Below are positions 43,506 through 52,803 of a stretch of 64,000 nucleotides of DNA, in pieces. Within the stretch, counting starts at the first letter, position 1. Every line of letters starts with the position of its first letter. The notes beneath the pieces are model-generated. The model was not told where the DNA came from. It searched no databases and saw only the letters and a program-made list of their open reading frames with translations. Made by a program: the position numbers and the translations under genes. This DNA is from Bradyrhizobium sp. Tv2a-2 (GTDB taxonomy: Bacteria > Pseudomonadota > Alphaproteobacteria > Rhizobiales > Xanthobacteraceae). The stretch covers positions 168 through 64,167 of the forward strand of contig NZ_AXAI01000013.1 of the NCBI RefSeq assembly GCF_000472425.1, in the 5' to 3' direction.

Positions 43506-44711
43506 ATGGAAAAGGGCATCTTTGAAGGGCTGAAGGTTCTGGATTGCGCGAGTTTCATCGCAGCTCCCGCCGCCGCCACCGTGCTGTCGGACTTCGGCGC
43601 CGATGTGATCAAGATCGAGCCGCCAGGTTCGGGCGATCCCTATCGTAACCTGCCGAACCTGCCGGGCTATCCGCACAGCGAGCACAACTTCGCCTGGATG
43701 CTGGAGGCGCGGAACAAGAAGAGCCTGGCGCTCGACCTGACCAAGCCGGACGCTCGGGAAGTGCTCTACAAGCTCGTCAGCGAAGCCGATGTCTTCATCA
43801 CCAATATGCCGCCCGGGGTGCGCGAGAAGCTCGGCATCACGCACGAACATCTGGGACATCTGAACGATCGACTGATCTACGCCTCCTTCACCGGCTATGG
43901 CGAGAAGGGCGAGGAAGCCAACAAACCCGGCTTCGACAGCAACGCCTATTGGGCGCGCTCGGGGCTCATGGACCTCGTGCGCGCCGACGAGGACACCACG
44001 CCCGCGCGCTCGGTCGCCGGCATGGGCGACCACCCTTGCGCGATGGCGTTCTACAGCGCGATCGTCACCGCCCTCTATCGGCGCGAGCGCACCGGCAAGG
44101 GCGGCCACGTCTCGACCAATCTGATGGCGAACGGCATCTGGGCCAATGGCGTGCTGGCGCAGGCAAAACTCTGCGGCGCCAAATTCTCCAAGCGGCGGCC
44201 GCGAGAGCACGCGCTCAATGCTGTGACCAATCACTACAAATGCAAGGACGGCCGCTGGATCATCCTTTCGCTTTTGAACGAGGAGCGGCAATGGCCGACC
44301 TTGATGCGCTGCCTGGGGCGGGAAGACCTGATCGAGGATTCCCGCTTCGCCACCAAGGCGGACCGGCACTCGCGATCGGTCGAGCTGATCCGGATCTTTG
44401 ACGAGATCTTTGTGACCAGGCCTCTCGCCGAATGGCGCAGGCTGCTCGACGGCAATGGGCTGGTGTTCGGCGTGGTCGGCATCCTCGACGACATCCCGAC
44501 TGACCAGCAGATGATCGACAATGACGTGCTGGTTCCGTTCACCAACGACACCATGCTGACGATCAACAGCCCGATCTGGATCGACGGCGCGAACAAGGTG
44601 CGGCCGAACAAGCCGCCCGGCATCGGCGAGCACAGCGACGAGATCCTGCGCAAGGCCGGCTATGACGAAGCGACGATCCGGAAGCTGCGTTCGTCAGGTG
44701 CGGTCGGTTAG
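43506..44711 (+). CDS. CaiB/BaiF (family III) CoA-transferase
   Basis: 401 residues from MEKGIFEGLKVLDCASFIAA. DFGADVIKIEPPGSGDPYRN is the Rossmann part; the acidic residue in GFDSNAYWARSGLMDL occupies the place of the catalytic Asp. Distinct from the 20.6-kb paralogue. The next gene is a glutathione S-transferase 9 nt downstream, so the pair probably works on one xenobiotic or a carnitine/aryl-type acid; the substrate is not evident. Confidence 0.85.
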   Translation: MEKGIFEGLKVLDCASFIAAPAAATVLSDFGADVIKIEPPGSGDPYRNLPNLPGYPHSEHNFAWMLEARNKKSLALDLTKPDAREVLYKLVSEADVFITNMPPGVREKLGITHEHLGHLNDRLIYASFTGYGEKGEEANKPGFDSNAYWARSGLMDLVRADEDTTPARSVAGMGDHPCAMAFYSAIVTALYRRERTGKGGHVSTNLMANGIWANGVLAQAKLCGAKFSKRRPREHALNAVTNHYKCKDGRWIILSLLNEERQWPTLMRCLGREDLIEDSRFATKADRHSRSVELIRIFDEIFVTRPLAEWRRLLDGNGLVFGVVGILDDIPTDQQMIDNDVLVPFTNDTMLTINSPIWIDGANKVRPNKPPGIGEHSDEILRKAGYDEATIRKLRSSGAVG

Positions 44712-44720
44712 GAGCGCAAT

Positions 44721-45365
44721 ATGCCCAGTTACCGGCTGCATTATTTCCCGGAATCCGGCAACAGCTACAAGCTTGCATTGATGCTGACGCTGTGCGGCCA
44801 AACGTTCGAGCCGGTGTGGACCGATTTCGGCGGCGGCGTGACTCGGACGGAGGAGTGGCGCAGGACCGTCAACCCTATGGGCGAGATTCCGGTGCTGGAG
44901 GAGGACGGCGAACGGCTGACCCAGACCGCGCCGATCCTGCTCGAGCTCGCCGCGCGATATGGCCGGTTCGGTGCAACCAGCAAGGAGGAGCAGTTCGAGC
45001 TGCTGCGCTGGCTGTTCTGGGACAATCACAAGCTCACCGGCTACATGGCGACCTACCGCTTCATGCGCACCTTCACGACGTCAGCCGACCCGCAGGTGCT
45101 GAAGCATTTCCGCAGACGGCTTGACGATTTTCTCTCGATTCTCGAGCTGCACGTCCAGAGGAATGCGTTCGCGATCGGCGACAAGCCGACCATCGCCGAC
45201 ATCTCCATGATGGCCTATCTGCACTATCCATCCGACGAGCACGGCTATGACTTCGCGACCAGCCATCCGGCGATCGATGGCTGGCTCAAGCGCATGGCCA
45301 CGCTGCCCGGCTGGCAATCGGCCTATGATCTCCTGCCCGGCAAGCGCCTGACGCATTACGCGTGA
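44721..45365 (+). CDS. Glutathione S-transferase
   Basis: 214 residues. Thioredoxin-like N-terminal domain MPSYRLHYFPESGNSYKLAL with Ser/Tyr near the start for thiolate activation, the cis-Pro motif GEIPVLEEDGERLTQTAPIL, and an all-helical C-terminal domain (DKPTIADISMMAYL). Conjugates or transfers glutathione to an electrophile. In operon with the CoA-transferase. Confidence 0.88.
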   Translation: MPSYRLHYFPESGNSYKLALMLTLCGQTFEPVWTDFGGGVTRTEEWRRTVNPMGEIPVLEEDGERLTQTAPILLELAARYGRFGATSKEEQFELLRWLFWDNHKLTGYMATYRFMRTFTTSADPQVLKHFRRRLDDFLSILELHVQRNAFAIGDKPTIADISMMAYLHYPSDEHGYDFATSHPAIDGWLKRMATLPGWQSAYDLLPGKRLTHYA

Positions 45366-45380
45366 ACGCGAGATCCGGGC

Positions 45381-45477
45381 CTAAAGCGCGATGAGATTTG
45401 GTTGAATCGTCATCGCGCTTTAGTGAGCATGATCTTTTCGGAAAACCGCTGCAGGCTTTTCCGGATCATGCTTTAGC
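45381..45477. repeat. Dispersed repeat, family B
   Basis: CTAAAGCGCGATGAGATTTG with its inverted CATCGCGCTTTAG, then GAGCATGATCTTTTCGGAAA with inverted TTTTCCGGATCATGC. It overlaps the stop codon of the small membrane protein that follows. Confidence 0.8.
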
Positions 45478-45643
45478 GGTTGAGCCAGGCCCAGACGATC
45501 GCAACCGCGATGACGCCGACGATGATGGCGAAGACGATCGCCCAACCGCTGACCCTTATGTCGCCGGTGGTCTGGCGCTCGGCCTCGTTCTGCGCGATCA
45601 CGCGGTTGCGCTGCTGCTTGTCATCGTTGCCGGCATCGGTCAT
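45473..45643 (-). CDS. Small single-pass membrane protein
   Basis: 56 residues (MTDAGNDDKQQRNRVIAQNE..., then one hydrophobic segment SGWAIVFAIIVGVIAVAIVW and LNR). Acidic-polar N-terminus and C-terminal helix. Its stop codon is formed by the edge of a family B repeat. Function unknown. Confidence 0.55.
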   Translation of the reverse strand: MTDAGNDDKQQRNRVIAQNEAERQTTGDIRVSGWAIVFAIIVGVIAVAIVWAWLNR

Positions 45644-45659
45644 CGCCCGCCCTTTGATT

Positions 45660-47057
45660 TCAGGTTCCGGCTTTCGCCTCGGTTCCAAGCTTAGCGCCAA
45701 ATGATGTCGGTTGCTCAACGGCCTTTCTGCCGGTGATCCGGCTCAAGCCGAACGCCGCCAGCGCGGCACAGAGCGCGGCTCCGGCCGCGGTGAGGAACAC
45801 GGCCTCAGTGCTCCATTTTCCGGCCAGCAGCACACCGCCCACCAGGGGACCTACGATCGAGCCGACCCGGCCCATGCCCAGCGCCCAGCCCACGCCGGTC
45901 GCCCTCACCGAGGTCGGATAAAAGCCCGCCGCCAGCGCGTTGGCGGCGATCTGGCCGCCGATGACGCAGAAGCCCGCGGCAAAGATCGCGACCGAGACCA
46001 GGGTCGCGGACTGGCCGAGCTGGCCGATCGCGCCGACCGCAAACACCGCTGCGAAATAGACCAGCGCCAGTGCGCGGAACGAGAAGCGGTCAATGACGCT
46101 TCCCAAAGCAAAGGTTCCGACCACGCCGCCGACCTGCAGCATCGATCCGATCAGGACAGCCTCCGACACCGACGCTCCGAGGTCATTCAGGACGGTCGGC
46201 AGCCAGTTCGCCAGGAAATAGATGTCGAGCAGACTCATGAAGAACACGACCCAGAGCAGCAACGTGACCGGTGTCCGCCCCTCGCGGAACAGGTGGGCGA
46301 CCGGCAGCCCCGCAAGCTGCGGCTCGTGCACCTGGAACTGGACGCCGGGCGCAAACGCCGTATGCGGGCTGATCTGTTTCAGCAGTTCCGCAACCCGCTC
46401 CGGCGCGTGACCCCTGGTCGCCAGGAAGCGCACCGATTCCGGCAGGCGCAGGATCAGGATCGGCACTATGACAAGCGGCGCCAGGCCGCCGACGACGAAT
46501 ACCGCCCGCCAGCCGAATTGCGGTATCAGCCATGCGGCAAGCAGGCCGCCCAGCGCGGCTCCGATCGAGAAGCCGCAGAACATGATCATCACCATGGTGG
46601 CGCGGCGCCGCTGCGGATTGAACTCCGCCGTCATCGCAACGGCGTTCGGCATGGCGCCGCCGAGCCCGAGGCCGGTCAGGAAGCGGATCATCAGCAGCGC
46701 ATTGACGTCGCCGGCGAGCGGTGTGGCGAGAGCGCCGAGGCCAAAGGCAAGCGTGCTGGCCACGATGATCGTCTTGCGTCCGATGCGGTCGGCCAGCGGC
46801 CCGAAGACGAGCGCGCCGATCATCAGCCCGAACAGCCCGGCGCTGAACACCGGCCCCAGCGCCCCCTTGGTCAGGCCCCATTCCCTGGCAAGCGCGGGCG
46901 CGACAAAGCCGATCGCCTGGGTGTCGAAACCGTCGAGGAACAGCACGGCCGCACAGATCAGCAGCAGCCGGAAATGGAAGCCGCCGACCGGCTGTCGATC
47001 GATGAAATCGACGAGATCGATGACCGGCGTGCCGGCCTTGGCATCGTGGCCCGCCAT
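45660..47057 (-). CDS. MFS transporter, aromatic acid:H+ symporter type
   Basis: 465 residues from the ATG after AGGGGAGGGAGGG. Twelve transmembrane helices. It has the MFS loop 2-3 motif GPLADRIGRKTIIV and the first-helix LDGFDTQAIGFVAPAL with its Asp pair, characteristic of AAHS permeases for aromatic acids (PcaK/BenK). Likely imports a benzoate-type acid; the nearby GST and CoA-transferase support xenobiotic use but do not prove it. Confidence 0.85.
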   Translation of the reverse strand: MAGHDAKAGTPVIDLVDFIDRQPVGGFHFRLLLICAAVLFLDGFDTQAIGFVAPALAREWGLTKGALGPVFSAGLFGLMIGALVFGPLADRIGRKTIIVASTLAFGLGALATPLAGDVNALLMIRFLTGLGLGGAMPNAVAMTAEFNPQRRRATMVMIMFCGFSIGAALGGLLAAWLIPQFGWRAVFVVGGLAPLVIVPILILRLPESVRFLATRGHAPERVAELLKQISPHTAFAPGVQFQVHEPQLAGLPVAHLFREGRTPVTLLLWVVFFMSLLDIYFLANWLPTVLNDLGASVSEAVLIGSMLQVGGVVGTFALGSVIDRFSFRALALVYFAAVFAVGAIGQLGQSATLVSVAIFAAGFCVIGGQIAANALAAGFYPTSVRATGVGWALGMGRVGSIVGPLVGGVLLAGKWSTEAVFLTAAGAALCAALAAFGLSRITGRKAVEQPTSFGAKLGTEAKAGT

Positions 47058-47175
47058 CCCTCCCTCCCCTCTCAAGCCCCGCGGTTCTCATCGACCGCTG
47101 TTGGGCCAGGAGCGTACCCTGCTTGACTGCGGACGCAAGGCGTCTTTCGGAGAAGTGAGCCGGCGCGTCCCACGC

Positions 47176-48747
47176 CTATCTGTTCTTCACGAAGCACATG
47201 CCCATCCGGCTTGCCGGGCTCATCGCCTGGCAGGCCAGCCCCTCGGCGCAGCTCCAGTTGCGGAAGCTTGCATCGTCTTCAGCTGCCTTGGCGTGTTGCA
47301 CATAGCAATGCGCGCCCCAGCCATTGTCATATTCGGTCCCGGCGAGTTCGGTCGAGCCGCGCGACTGCGGGCGGCTGGCAAAGCCGCGCGAGAAATCGAC
47401 CGGCTTGCCCGCGGCGAACGAGGCCAGGATATCGCGTCGCCGCACCTGGTCGCCGAAGAAGTGCGGAGACGCCGGCACCACGACGGTATTGGACGGCTTT
47501 GCCGCCATCCAGTCGACACCGGGGAAATGGAAACCGCCGATGCCGCGGGTCTGATGACAACCGGCACAGGTGACGTCGTTCAGCCTGCGCTCGAAGCCGG
47601 CGGTCGAGCGAATGTTTTGCATGGCAATGCCGCGAGCCGCTGCCGTCTTCAGCGCACCGACGACATCGTCCTCGCTGAACACCGGATTGTCAGTGCCATC
47701 CTCGCCCGCCACCAGGCCGAAGGCCGGCTGCAGGTTCGAGGCCGCAAAGCCCGTCGGGGTCGGCGCGATCGCCGACCTGCTGAGGAATTTTTCCGGGATC
47801 AGCACAGTACCGCGATCGAGCTCACTCAGATGCGCGGGATCGAGCAGCCAGGCCTTGAACTCGCGCTGCAGATCATGATCGGCCAACAGCCGCTGCCGAT
47901 CGATCTGGTCTTCCAGCGGCGCTTCCTCGAAGCTCTTCGACGCGGCGTCGTAGTCGAACACCTTCATCAGATAGTCGGTGCGGAAATCCCGCGATTCCGT
48001 TTTCGGCGCATGCGCAATCTGCAGGTTGGTCTCGATGCGGACGATATCGTCGGGCCCGACGGAGGCGAGCGCGCCACCGTCTTGCGTCAGCCGGTCGGCA
48101 AGCTCGCTGCCTGTGAGCTTGAGATCTTCGGTCGCAAGCCAGCGCCGTGCAATCTCGGCACAGGTGAGCGGCGTCCCCTTCGCATCGTGATCGCGATCGC
48201 CCTTGGCCTTCAGCACCATGTTCAAGGTCATCGGCAGCCGCGGCGACACTGAGGCTTCGCCGATCTCGGCCGCCTTGGTCGGTGTCAGGCGATAGATCAG
48301 CCTGATCTCGCCGCAGGAGGCGGGATCGACATAGGCGCGGTCCATGCGGTTGACGATGCCTGACAAAACAAAGCGCGTGTCGGGCGAGTCGAGCGCGGCG
48401 CGGTCGAACAGCTGGAACGCAAAAGAGGGCCCGACGCCGATGCTCTCGTTCGGCAATGTCGCCTTGTGGCGGGCGATGTAGCGTTCGAACTCGGCGTCCA
48501 GCGCTTTGCGCACGGGCTGCAGCGCAGGCAGCGCGAACAGCTCGCTGCTCGCAAGCGGCGCGGTCGCGGAATTGCTCGGGCCGACCATGCGACCGAGACC
48601 AAGGCTGCCGGCATCGAGCGCACGCAAGGTAAAAGGATCCGTGATCGCGGTGCCGCGCGCGAGTGGAGCTTTGTCCGCTGTCTGCGCAAAGGCTGCCTGA
48701 CCGAGCAGAACGACGAACAGGAGAAGCGATCGTGAGAAACGGTGCAT
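47176..48747 (-). CDS. Exported protein with one c-type haem motif, function unknown
   Basis: 523 residues from the ATG at 48747. Signal peptide (MHRFSRSLLLFVVLLGQAAF-A), then a large domain I do not recognise, then DVTCAGCHQTRGIGGFHFPG with a CxxCH haem c motif. The Cys-rich end (GAHCYVQ, SCAEGLACQ, MGMCF) suggests disulfides. Probably a periplasmic single-haem protein with an additional catalytic domain. Not a known cytochrome family to me. Confidence 0.7.
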   Translation of the reverse strand: MHRFSRSLLLFVVLLGQAAFAQTADKAPLARGTAITDPFTLRALDAGSLGLGRMVGPSNSATAPLASSELFALPALQPVRKALDAEFERYIARHKATLPNESIGVGPSFAFQLFDRAALDSPDTRFVLSGIVNRMDRAYVDPASCGEIRLIYRLTPTKAAEIGEASVSPRLPMTLNMVLKAKGDRDHDAKGTPLTCAEIARRWLATEDLKLTGSELADRLTQDGGALASVGPDDIVRIETNLQIAHAPKTESRDFRTDYLMKVFDYDAASKSFEEAPLEDQIDRQRLLADHDLQREFKAWLLDPAHLSELDRGTVLIPEKFLSRSAIAPTPTGFAASNLQPAFGLVAGEDGTDNPVFSEDDVVGALKTAAARGIAMQNIRSTAGFERRLNDVTCAGCHQTRGIGGFHFPGVDWMAAKPSNTVVVPASPHFFGDQVRRRDILASFAAGKPVDFSRGFASRPQSRGSTELAGTEYDNGWGAHCYVQHAKAAEDDASFRNWSCAEGLACQAMSPASRMGMCFVKNR

Positions 48748-48788
48748 GATCAGGACTAACACCGCAACATCCCGGCCTATTCAAGGAC

Positions 48789-48820
48789 AAAGGCGCTTCA
48801 CGTTGGGGTGAAGCGCCTTT
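48789..48820 (-). terminator. 13-bp perfect hairpin between two minus-strand genes
   Basis: AAAGGCGCTTCAC-gttggg-GTGAAGCGCCTTT. It lies 28 nt downstream of the low-complexity membrane protein gene (minus strand) and just upstream of the c-haem gene. The A/T ends make it usable in both directions. Confidence 0.8.
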
Positions 48821-48847
48821 GCAATCGGGAATATTTTCTTGAGCGTG

Positions 48848-50116
48848 TTAACGAGCGACGATCAAGCCCTTCGGTGTCACGACCACCCAGCGGCCGTCCT
48901 GTTTGCGGATCGCCTCGACCCGGCCGATGCCCGGAATGGGATCTCCGGCAAACACCTCGTAGAGACCGGTGCGACCTTCGATCAGCGCCGAGCCGCGCCC
49001 GGCGTCGCGCAGCACCCAGCCCTCGACCGTTGGCAACCGGCCGATCTCGGGCTTTGGCGGAGCACCGGCTGCGGCGGCGGTCGGCGAGGCCTGCGACATC
49101 GGCAATGGCTGGGCACCTGCGGGTGCCAACACCGTTCCCGTGACATCCTTCGGCGTGGCGGCCGCGACCGTGACGGGCGCAGCAGCTTGCGCGGGCGCCG
49201 CAGCACGCAGCTTGTCGACGGCTTCGCTCAGCTTGGCGAGTTTCGCGGAGGGTTCGGCCTGTGCCTTCTCGATCCGCTCGAGCCGGTCGCTGGTCTTGTT
49301 GAACTGGGCAAGACCTGACTTCGTGGTCTGCTCGAGACCCGACTTCAGCGCCACGATGTCGGCATCGATCCGCGCCACCGACGCCTCCAGCGCGCCGGTA
49401 TTGTTCGGCGGACTCACCGCCGCCCGCTCGGTGAAATGAGAAAGTCCGGCGGTCGCAAACGCGCCACCGGCAGCACCGGCGATCGCGGCAAGCAGCAGCA
49501 TCGCGGCCATCGCAGCGAAACGACGCCCGCCATTGCGCGCGGGCGGCGCCTCCTTGTCCGTCTTCGGCTCGGCGCTACGGCTTTCGAAGCTTGCCTTTTC
49601 GTAGCTTGCCCTTTCGAAGTTTCCCTGGCTGCTCTTCCAGCTGCCCTCACGCGGCGACATGATCAGCAACTCGCGTGGTGCAAGTGGCAGCTCAGCCTTG
49701 ACCGGCTCGATCCTGACTGGCTCGATCTTGTCGGCCTCGACCTTGGGCGCGTCGCCCTTTGCCGCCTCGTCCTTTGTCGGCTCGTCCTTGGCCGGCTCGT
49801 CCTTGGTCGTGTCGGGCTTGGGCGTGTCGAGCTTGGGCGCCTCAGCCGCCGCAGCTTCGATCTTGAACGGCTCGGCCTTCGGCATCTCCGCTTTGGGCAT
49901 CTCTGCTTTGGCCATCTCCGCCGCCGGCTCAGGGGCCTTGTCGTCAGCTTTGGCCATCTCCTGCGCGGGGGCGGTGCCAGGGGCTTCGACGCTGCGCGCT
50001 TCCTGCACCGACGCCATCACCCGGTCGATCAAGGCATCGGAGGAATTGGAAACGGCCGGTCCGGTGCTGAGGGAACCAGTTTCACTGCCACTCTGCTCGG
50101 CTTGTTGTTCGCTCAC
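48848..50116 (-). CDS. Low-complexity membrane protein with coiled coil and C-terminal beta domain
   Basis: 422 residues from a GTG with GGAG eight nt upstream (an upstream TTG is the alternative). Residues 35-160 are a degenerate repeat of Lys/Ala/Glu/Pro units (EMPKAEMPKAEPFKIEA, DEPAKDEPTKDEAAK). One transmembrane helix follows (MAAMLLLAAIAGAAGGAFA), then a coiled coil (ALEASVARIDADIVALKSGL), a Pro-rich linker, and an ordered C-terminal domain (VEGWVLRDAGRGSALIEGRT...GRVEAIRKQDGRWVVVTPKG). Topology suggests a membrane-anchored, periplasm-facing protein. Function unknown. Confidence 0.7.
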   Translation of the reverse strand: MSEQQAEQSGSETGSLSTGPAVSNSSDALIDRVMASVQEARSVEAPGTAPAQEMAKADDKAPEPAAEMAKAEMPKAEMPKAEPFKIEAAAAEAPKLDTPKPDTTKDEPAKDEPTKDEAAKGDAPKVEADKIEPVRIEPVKAELPLAPRELLIMSPREGSWKSSQGNFERASYEKASFESRSAEPKTDKEAPPARNGGRRFAAMAAMLLLAAIAGAAGGAFATAGLSHFTERAAVSPPNNTGALEASVARIDADIVALKSGLEQTTKSGLAQFNKTSDRLERIEKAQAEPSAKLAKLSEAVDKLRAAAPAQAAAPVTVAAATPKDVTGTVLAPAGAQPLPMSQASPTAAAAGAPPKPEIGRLPTVEGWVLRDAGRGSALIEGRTGLYEVFAGDPIPGIGRVEAIRKQDGRWVVVTPKGLIVAR

Positions 50117-50401
50117 GATCGAGATCTCCAGCAAAGATTGACCATTTGGTAACTTTCATTGCTTGCCAATTCGTTACTGCCACCCCTCCGGGAGGAGACT
50201 TACCGAAATTTTAGGGAATTTTACGAGGCGGATTTGGGTCGAGAGCATGGCAGCGCCTGCCGCAATCCGGCGACCATGCTGCCCCGCAGTATCGATCTTA
50301 CGCCTGCCGGCGGCGTTTGCGTGTCCGGATTTCCCGATTAACATGCATTGGCGACGACCTTGGACAGGGGCCAGAACGGCGGGAATGCCAGCGGGAGTGT
50401 C

Positions 50402-50776
50402 ATGGCGATCGAGAAATGCATCAACGAGTTTGATGTCGGCGACGTCATATTCGAGGAAGGCTCCAGGGGCCGCGAACTCTACGTGGTGCTGGACGGCGAG
50501 GTCGAGATCGCCAAGATCGATGGCGCGGCCAAGACTGTCATTGTCACCCTCGGCAAGGGCGAGTTCTTCGGCGAGATGGCGGTCATCGACGGCTCCTCGC
50601 GCTCGGCAACCGCAATCGCCGCCTCGCCGAAAACCCGTGTCATGCGCATCAATCATGCCCGCTTCGTCTACCTGGTCAGCCAGCAGCCGGCCTTCGCACT
50701 TATGATCATGGACGCGCTCTCAAAGCGCCTGCGTGTCTCCAACGATCGCACCTTCCGGACGGCGGCGAGCCAATGA
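50402..50776 (+). CDS. Cyclic-nucleotide-binding domain protein
   Basis: 124 residues from MAIEKC with CGGGAG upstream. One CNMP beta-barrel: VGDVIFEEGSRGRELYVVLD, and the phosphate-binding cassette GEFFGEMAVIDGSSRSATA (Glu and Arg contacts for the cyclic nucleotide). No HTH, so it is not a CRP-type factor. The overlapping downstream MBL gene suggests a regulatory subunit or sensor. Possibly responds to cAMP from cyclases such as the CyaC-type protein at 33.8 kb. Confidence 0.85.
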   Translation: MAIEKCINEFDVGDVIFEEGSRGRELYVVLDGEVEIAKIDGAAKTVIVTLGKGEFFGEMAVIDGSSRSATAIAASPKTRVMRINHARFVYLVSQQPAFALMIMDALSKRLRVSNDRTFRTAASQ

Positions 50777-51588
50777 GCGACCGCAGACCCTCGCCCTTCA
50801 AGATCCTGCTCGACACCGAGCTCTGCACGCTGATTGCGGCGATGCCCGATGTCTACCAGATCCGCTTCAAGAACCGCGCGGCCAACGCCTATCTCGTGGT
50901 CGGATCGAAACGCACGATCATGATCGACGTCGGCCTGTCCTCGAACTTTCCGCATCTCCTCACCTGCCTGAATCATGTCGGCGTCACGCCAGACAAGATC
51001 GACATGGTGGTCTTGAGCCACGAGCATCTCGACCATATCGGTGCGGCCTATCATTTCAATGGCAAGCGCACCTATGTCGCGGCCCACAGGCTTGCCGCCA
51101 ACAAGATCATGCTGCGCGACGACTTCTCCATGCTGCGCAAGATGTTCAATGAGCCGAACGTGCCGATCGATATCGACATTTGGCTCGAAGAGGGCAACAT
51201 GATCGATCTCGGCAACTTCCGCCTCGAGGTGATGTATACGCCCGGCCACACCTCGGCCTGCATCACCTTGTTCGATCCCGACAAGGGGCTGCTGTTTGCC
51301 GCGGACACGCTGATGCCCGGCGGCGTGATGGGCGGCGTATTCGGCTCGGGGTCGATCGCCGACTACATCCAGTCGCTGGAGCGGCTGAAGGGACTGAACT
51401 CCAAGATCCTGCTGTCCGGCCACGGCCGCCTCTCCGACACGCCGCAGGAGGACGTGCGGATCGCAATCCAGAGGAGCCACGACCTGCTCTCCGATACCGC
51501 GCAATTGTTCGACGCGCTGGATGCGCGCGCCAATTTCGAGCCGATCATGCAATCGGTGCGCGACCTCAACAAGCTCGACGACAATTGA
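50773..51588 (+). CDS. Metallo-beta-lactamase-fold hydrolase
   Basis: 271 residues, ATG overlapping the preceding stop. The dinuclear metal motif HEHLDH (His83, His85, Asp87, His88) is followed by the His in TPGHTSACIT and the Asp in LLFAADTLMPGG. Glyoxalase II/lactonase-type MBL. Partnered with the cNMP-binding protein; the pairing suggests ligand-controlled hydrolysis, but no substrate is evident. Confidence 0.85.
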   Translation: MSDRRPSPFKILLDTELCTLIAAMPDVYQIRFKNRAANAYLVVGSKRTIMIDVGLSSNFPHLLTCLNHVGVTPDKIDMVVLSHEHLDHIGAAYHFNGKRTYVAAHRLAANKIMLRDDFSMLRKMFNEPNVPIDIDIWLEEGNMIDLGNFRLEVMYTPGHTSACITLFDPDKGLLFAADTLMPGGVMGGVFGSGSIADYIQSLERLKGLNSKILLSGHGRLSDTPQEDVRIAIQRSHDLLSDTAQLFDALDARANFEPIMQSVRDLNKLDDN

Positions 51589-51699
51589 TGCGTGGTGCCA
51601 ATAGTTGATGGCCGGCGTCAATTCGAAACGTTTGACAATGAGCTGAGCCATCTGCTCAAAAGCAGTGCCATCAAACAAGACGCAAAGGGAGGAGGAGAC

Positions 51700-52314
51700 A
51701 TGAAGCTTTACGATTCGATCGGGCCGAACCCACAGATCGTCCGCATGTTCATGGCGGAGAAGGGCATCGAGATCCCGAAGCAGACCGTGGACCTGCGCGG
51801 CGGCGAGAACCGGCAGGAGGCGCATCTCAAGCGCAACCCGATGGGCCAGATGCCCTCGCTCGAGCTCGATGACGGCTTCCATCTCGCCGAGGTGGTGCCG
51901 ATCTGCGAATATCTCGAGGAAAAATATCCGACCCCGCCCTTGATCGGCGCGACGGCGGAAGAGCGTGCTGAATGCCGGATGTGGACGCGCCGCGTCGACC
52001 TCAACATCGCCGAGCCCATGACCAACGGCTTCCGCTTTGGCGAAGGCTTGAAGTTTTTCGAAAAGCGCGTCGTCTGCGTGCCCGAAGCCTCGCCCGGCCT
52101 GAAGAAGATCGCCGCTCACCGCCTGCAATGGCTGAACGAGCAGATGGCGGATGGCCGCGACTATCTCTGCGGCAAGCGTTTTACGCTGGCAGACATCCTG
52201 CTCTACTGCTTCATCACATTCGCAGGCACGGTTGGCCAGCCGCCCGACCCCGCCAACAAAAACGTGACTGCCTGGCTCGCCCGCATCGGCGCGCGGCCAT
52301 CGGCCAAGGCGTAG
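51700..52314 (+). CDS. Glutathione S-transferase
   Basis: 204 residues; GGAGGAG precedes the ATG. N-terminal MKLYDSIGPNPQIVRMFMAE, cis-Pro and gamma-Glu contact region MGQMPSLELDDGFHLAEVVP, and helical domain with KRFTLADILLYCF. Single gene, about 110 nt after the MBL gene. Different subgroup from the GST at 44.7 kb. Confidence 0.88.
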   Translation: MKLYDSIGPNPQIVRMFMAEKGIEIPKQTVDLRGGENRQEAHLKRNPMGQMPSLELDDGFHLAEVVPICEYLEEKYPTPPLIGATAEERAECRMWTRRVDLNIAEPMTNGFRFGEGLKFFEKRVVCVPEASPGLKKIAAHRLQWLNEQMADGRDYLCGKRFTLADILLYCFITFAGTVGQPPDPANKNVTAWLARIGARPSAKA

Positions 52315-52803
52315 GTGGTCCGCTCGATTCAGTTCCAACTTTCGAGCATCCATTCATTCCGCTGTCAATCGCCCGGCTCGCCCGGGCGATCCAGTATTCC
52401 GGAGACCTCGGAGTTTGAGCTCAAATGCCTCTGGGACAGTGGATCGCCAGCCGGAGCTTGTCATCGGGCGGCGCTTCGCACCGACCCGGTGGCGGGGCAT
52501 GACGACAAGCAACCACGTTCTCGCGGCGCGTTTCGCCCCGCCTCACGTGTCGTGACGATCGCGATACGTCCCTCTGCCAACGAGCGGATAGGTGAAATCA
52601 TTCGACCGATTCTACCTTTCGAAAAACAGAATTATTTTTGCCAGAGCGCGCCACCGACCGCAGTGCACCATTGCGTGTCGAGATGGACATCAGAAAAATG
52701 GGATTTGCACTCATCATCCTCGACCGTCATAGTTTGGCAAAACGCTGCCCGGATTTTTGAACGGGCTCTTCGTCACAACAATTACAAAGCGGGAGGCCTC
52801 GCC
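52315..52803. other. Long gap before the MFS permease gene, no gene recognised
   Basis: The frame of the permease stays open upstream, but the sequence lacks coding character. TTGGCA-n6-GC at about 52735 resembles a sigma-54 element, but the spacing is one base short. Probably the permease promoter region. Confidence 0.4.

Noticed and set aside
45711..48252. Long plus-strand frames opposite the MFS and c-haem genes
   Set aside because: Arg/Ala/Gly-biased shadow translations without family motifs; the minus-strand genes have clear motifs.
52735..52752. Sigma-54-like element before the MFS permease
   Set aside because: TTGGCA and GC are one base too close (11 instead of 12 between the GG and GC dinucleotides), and no activator gene is nearby.
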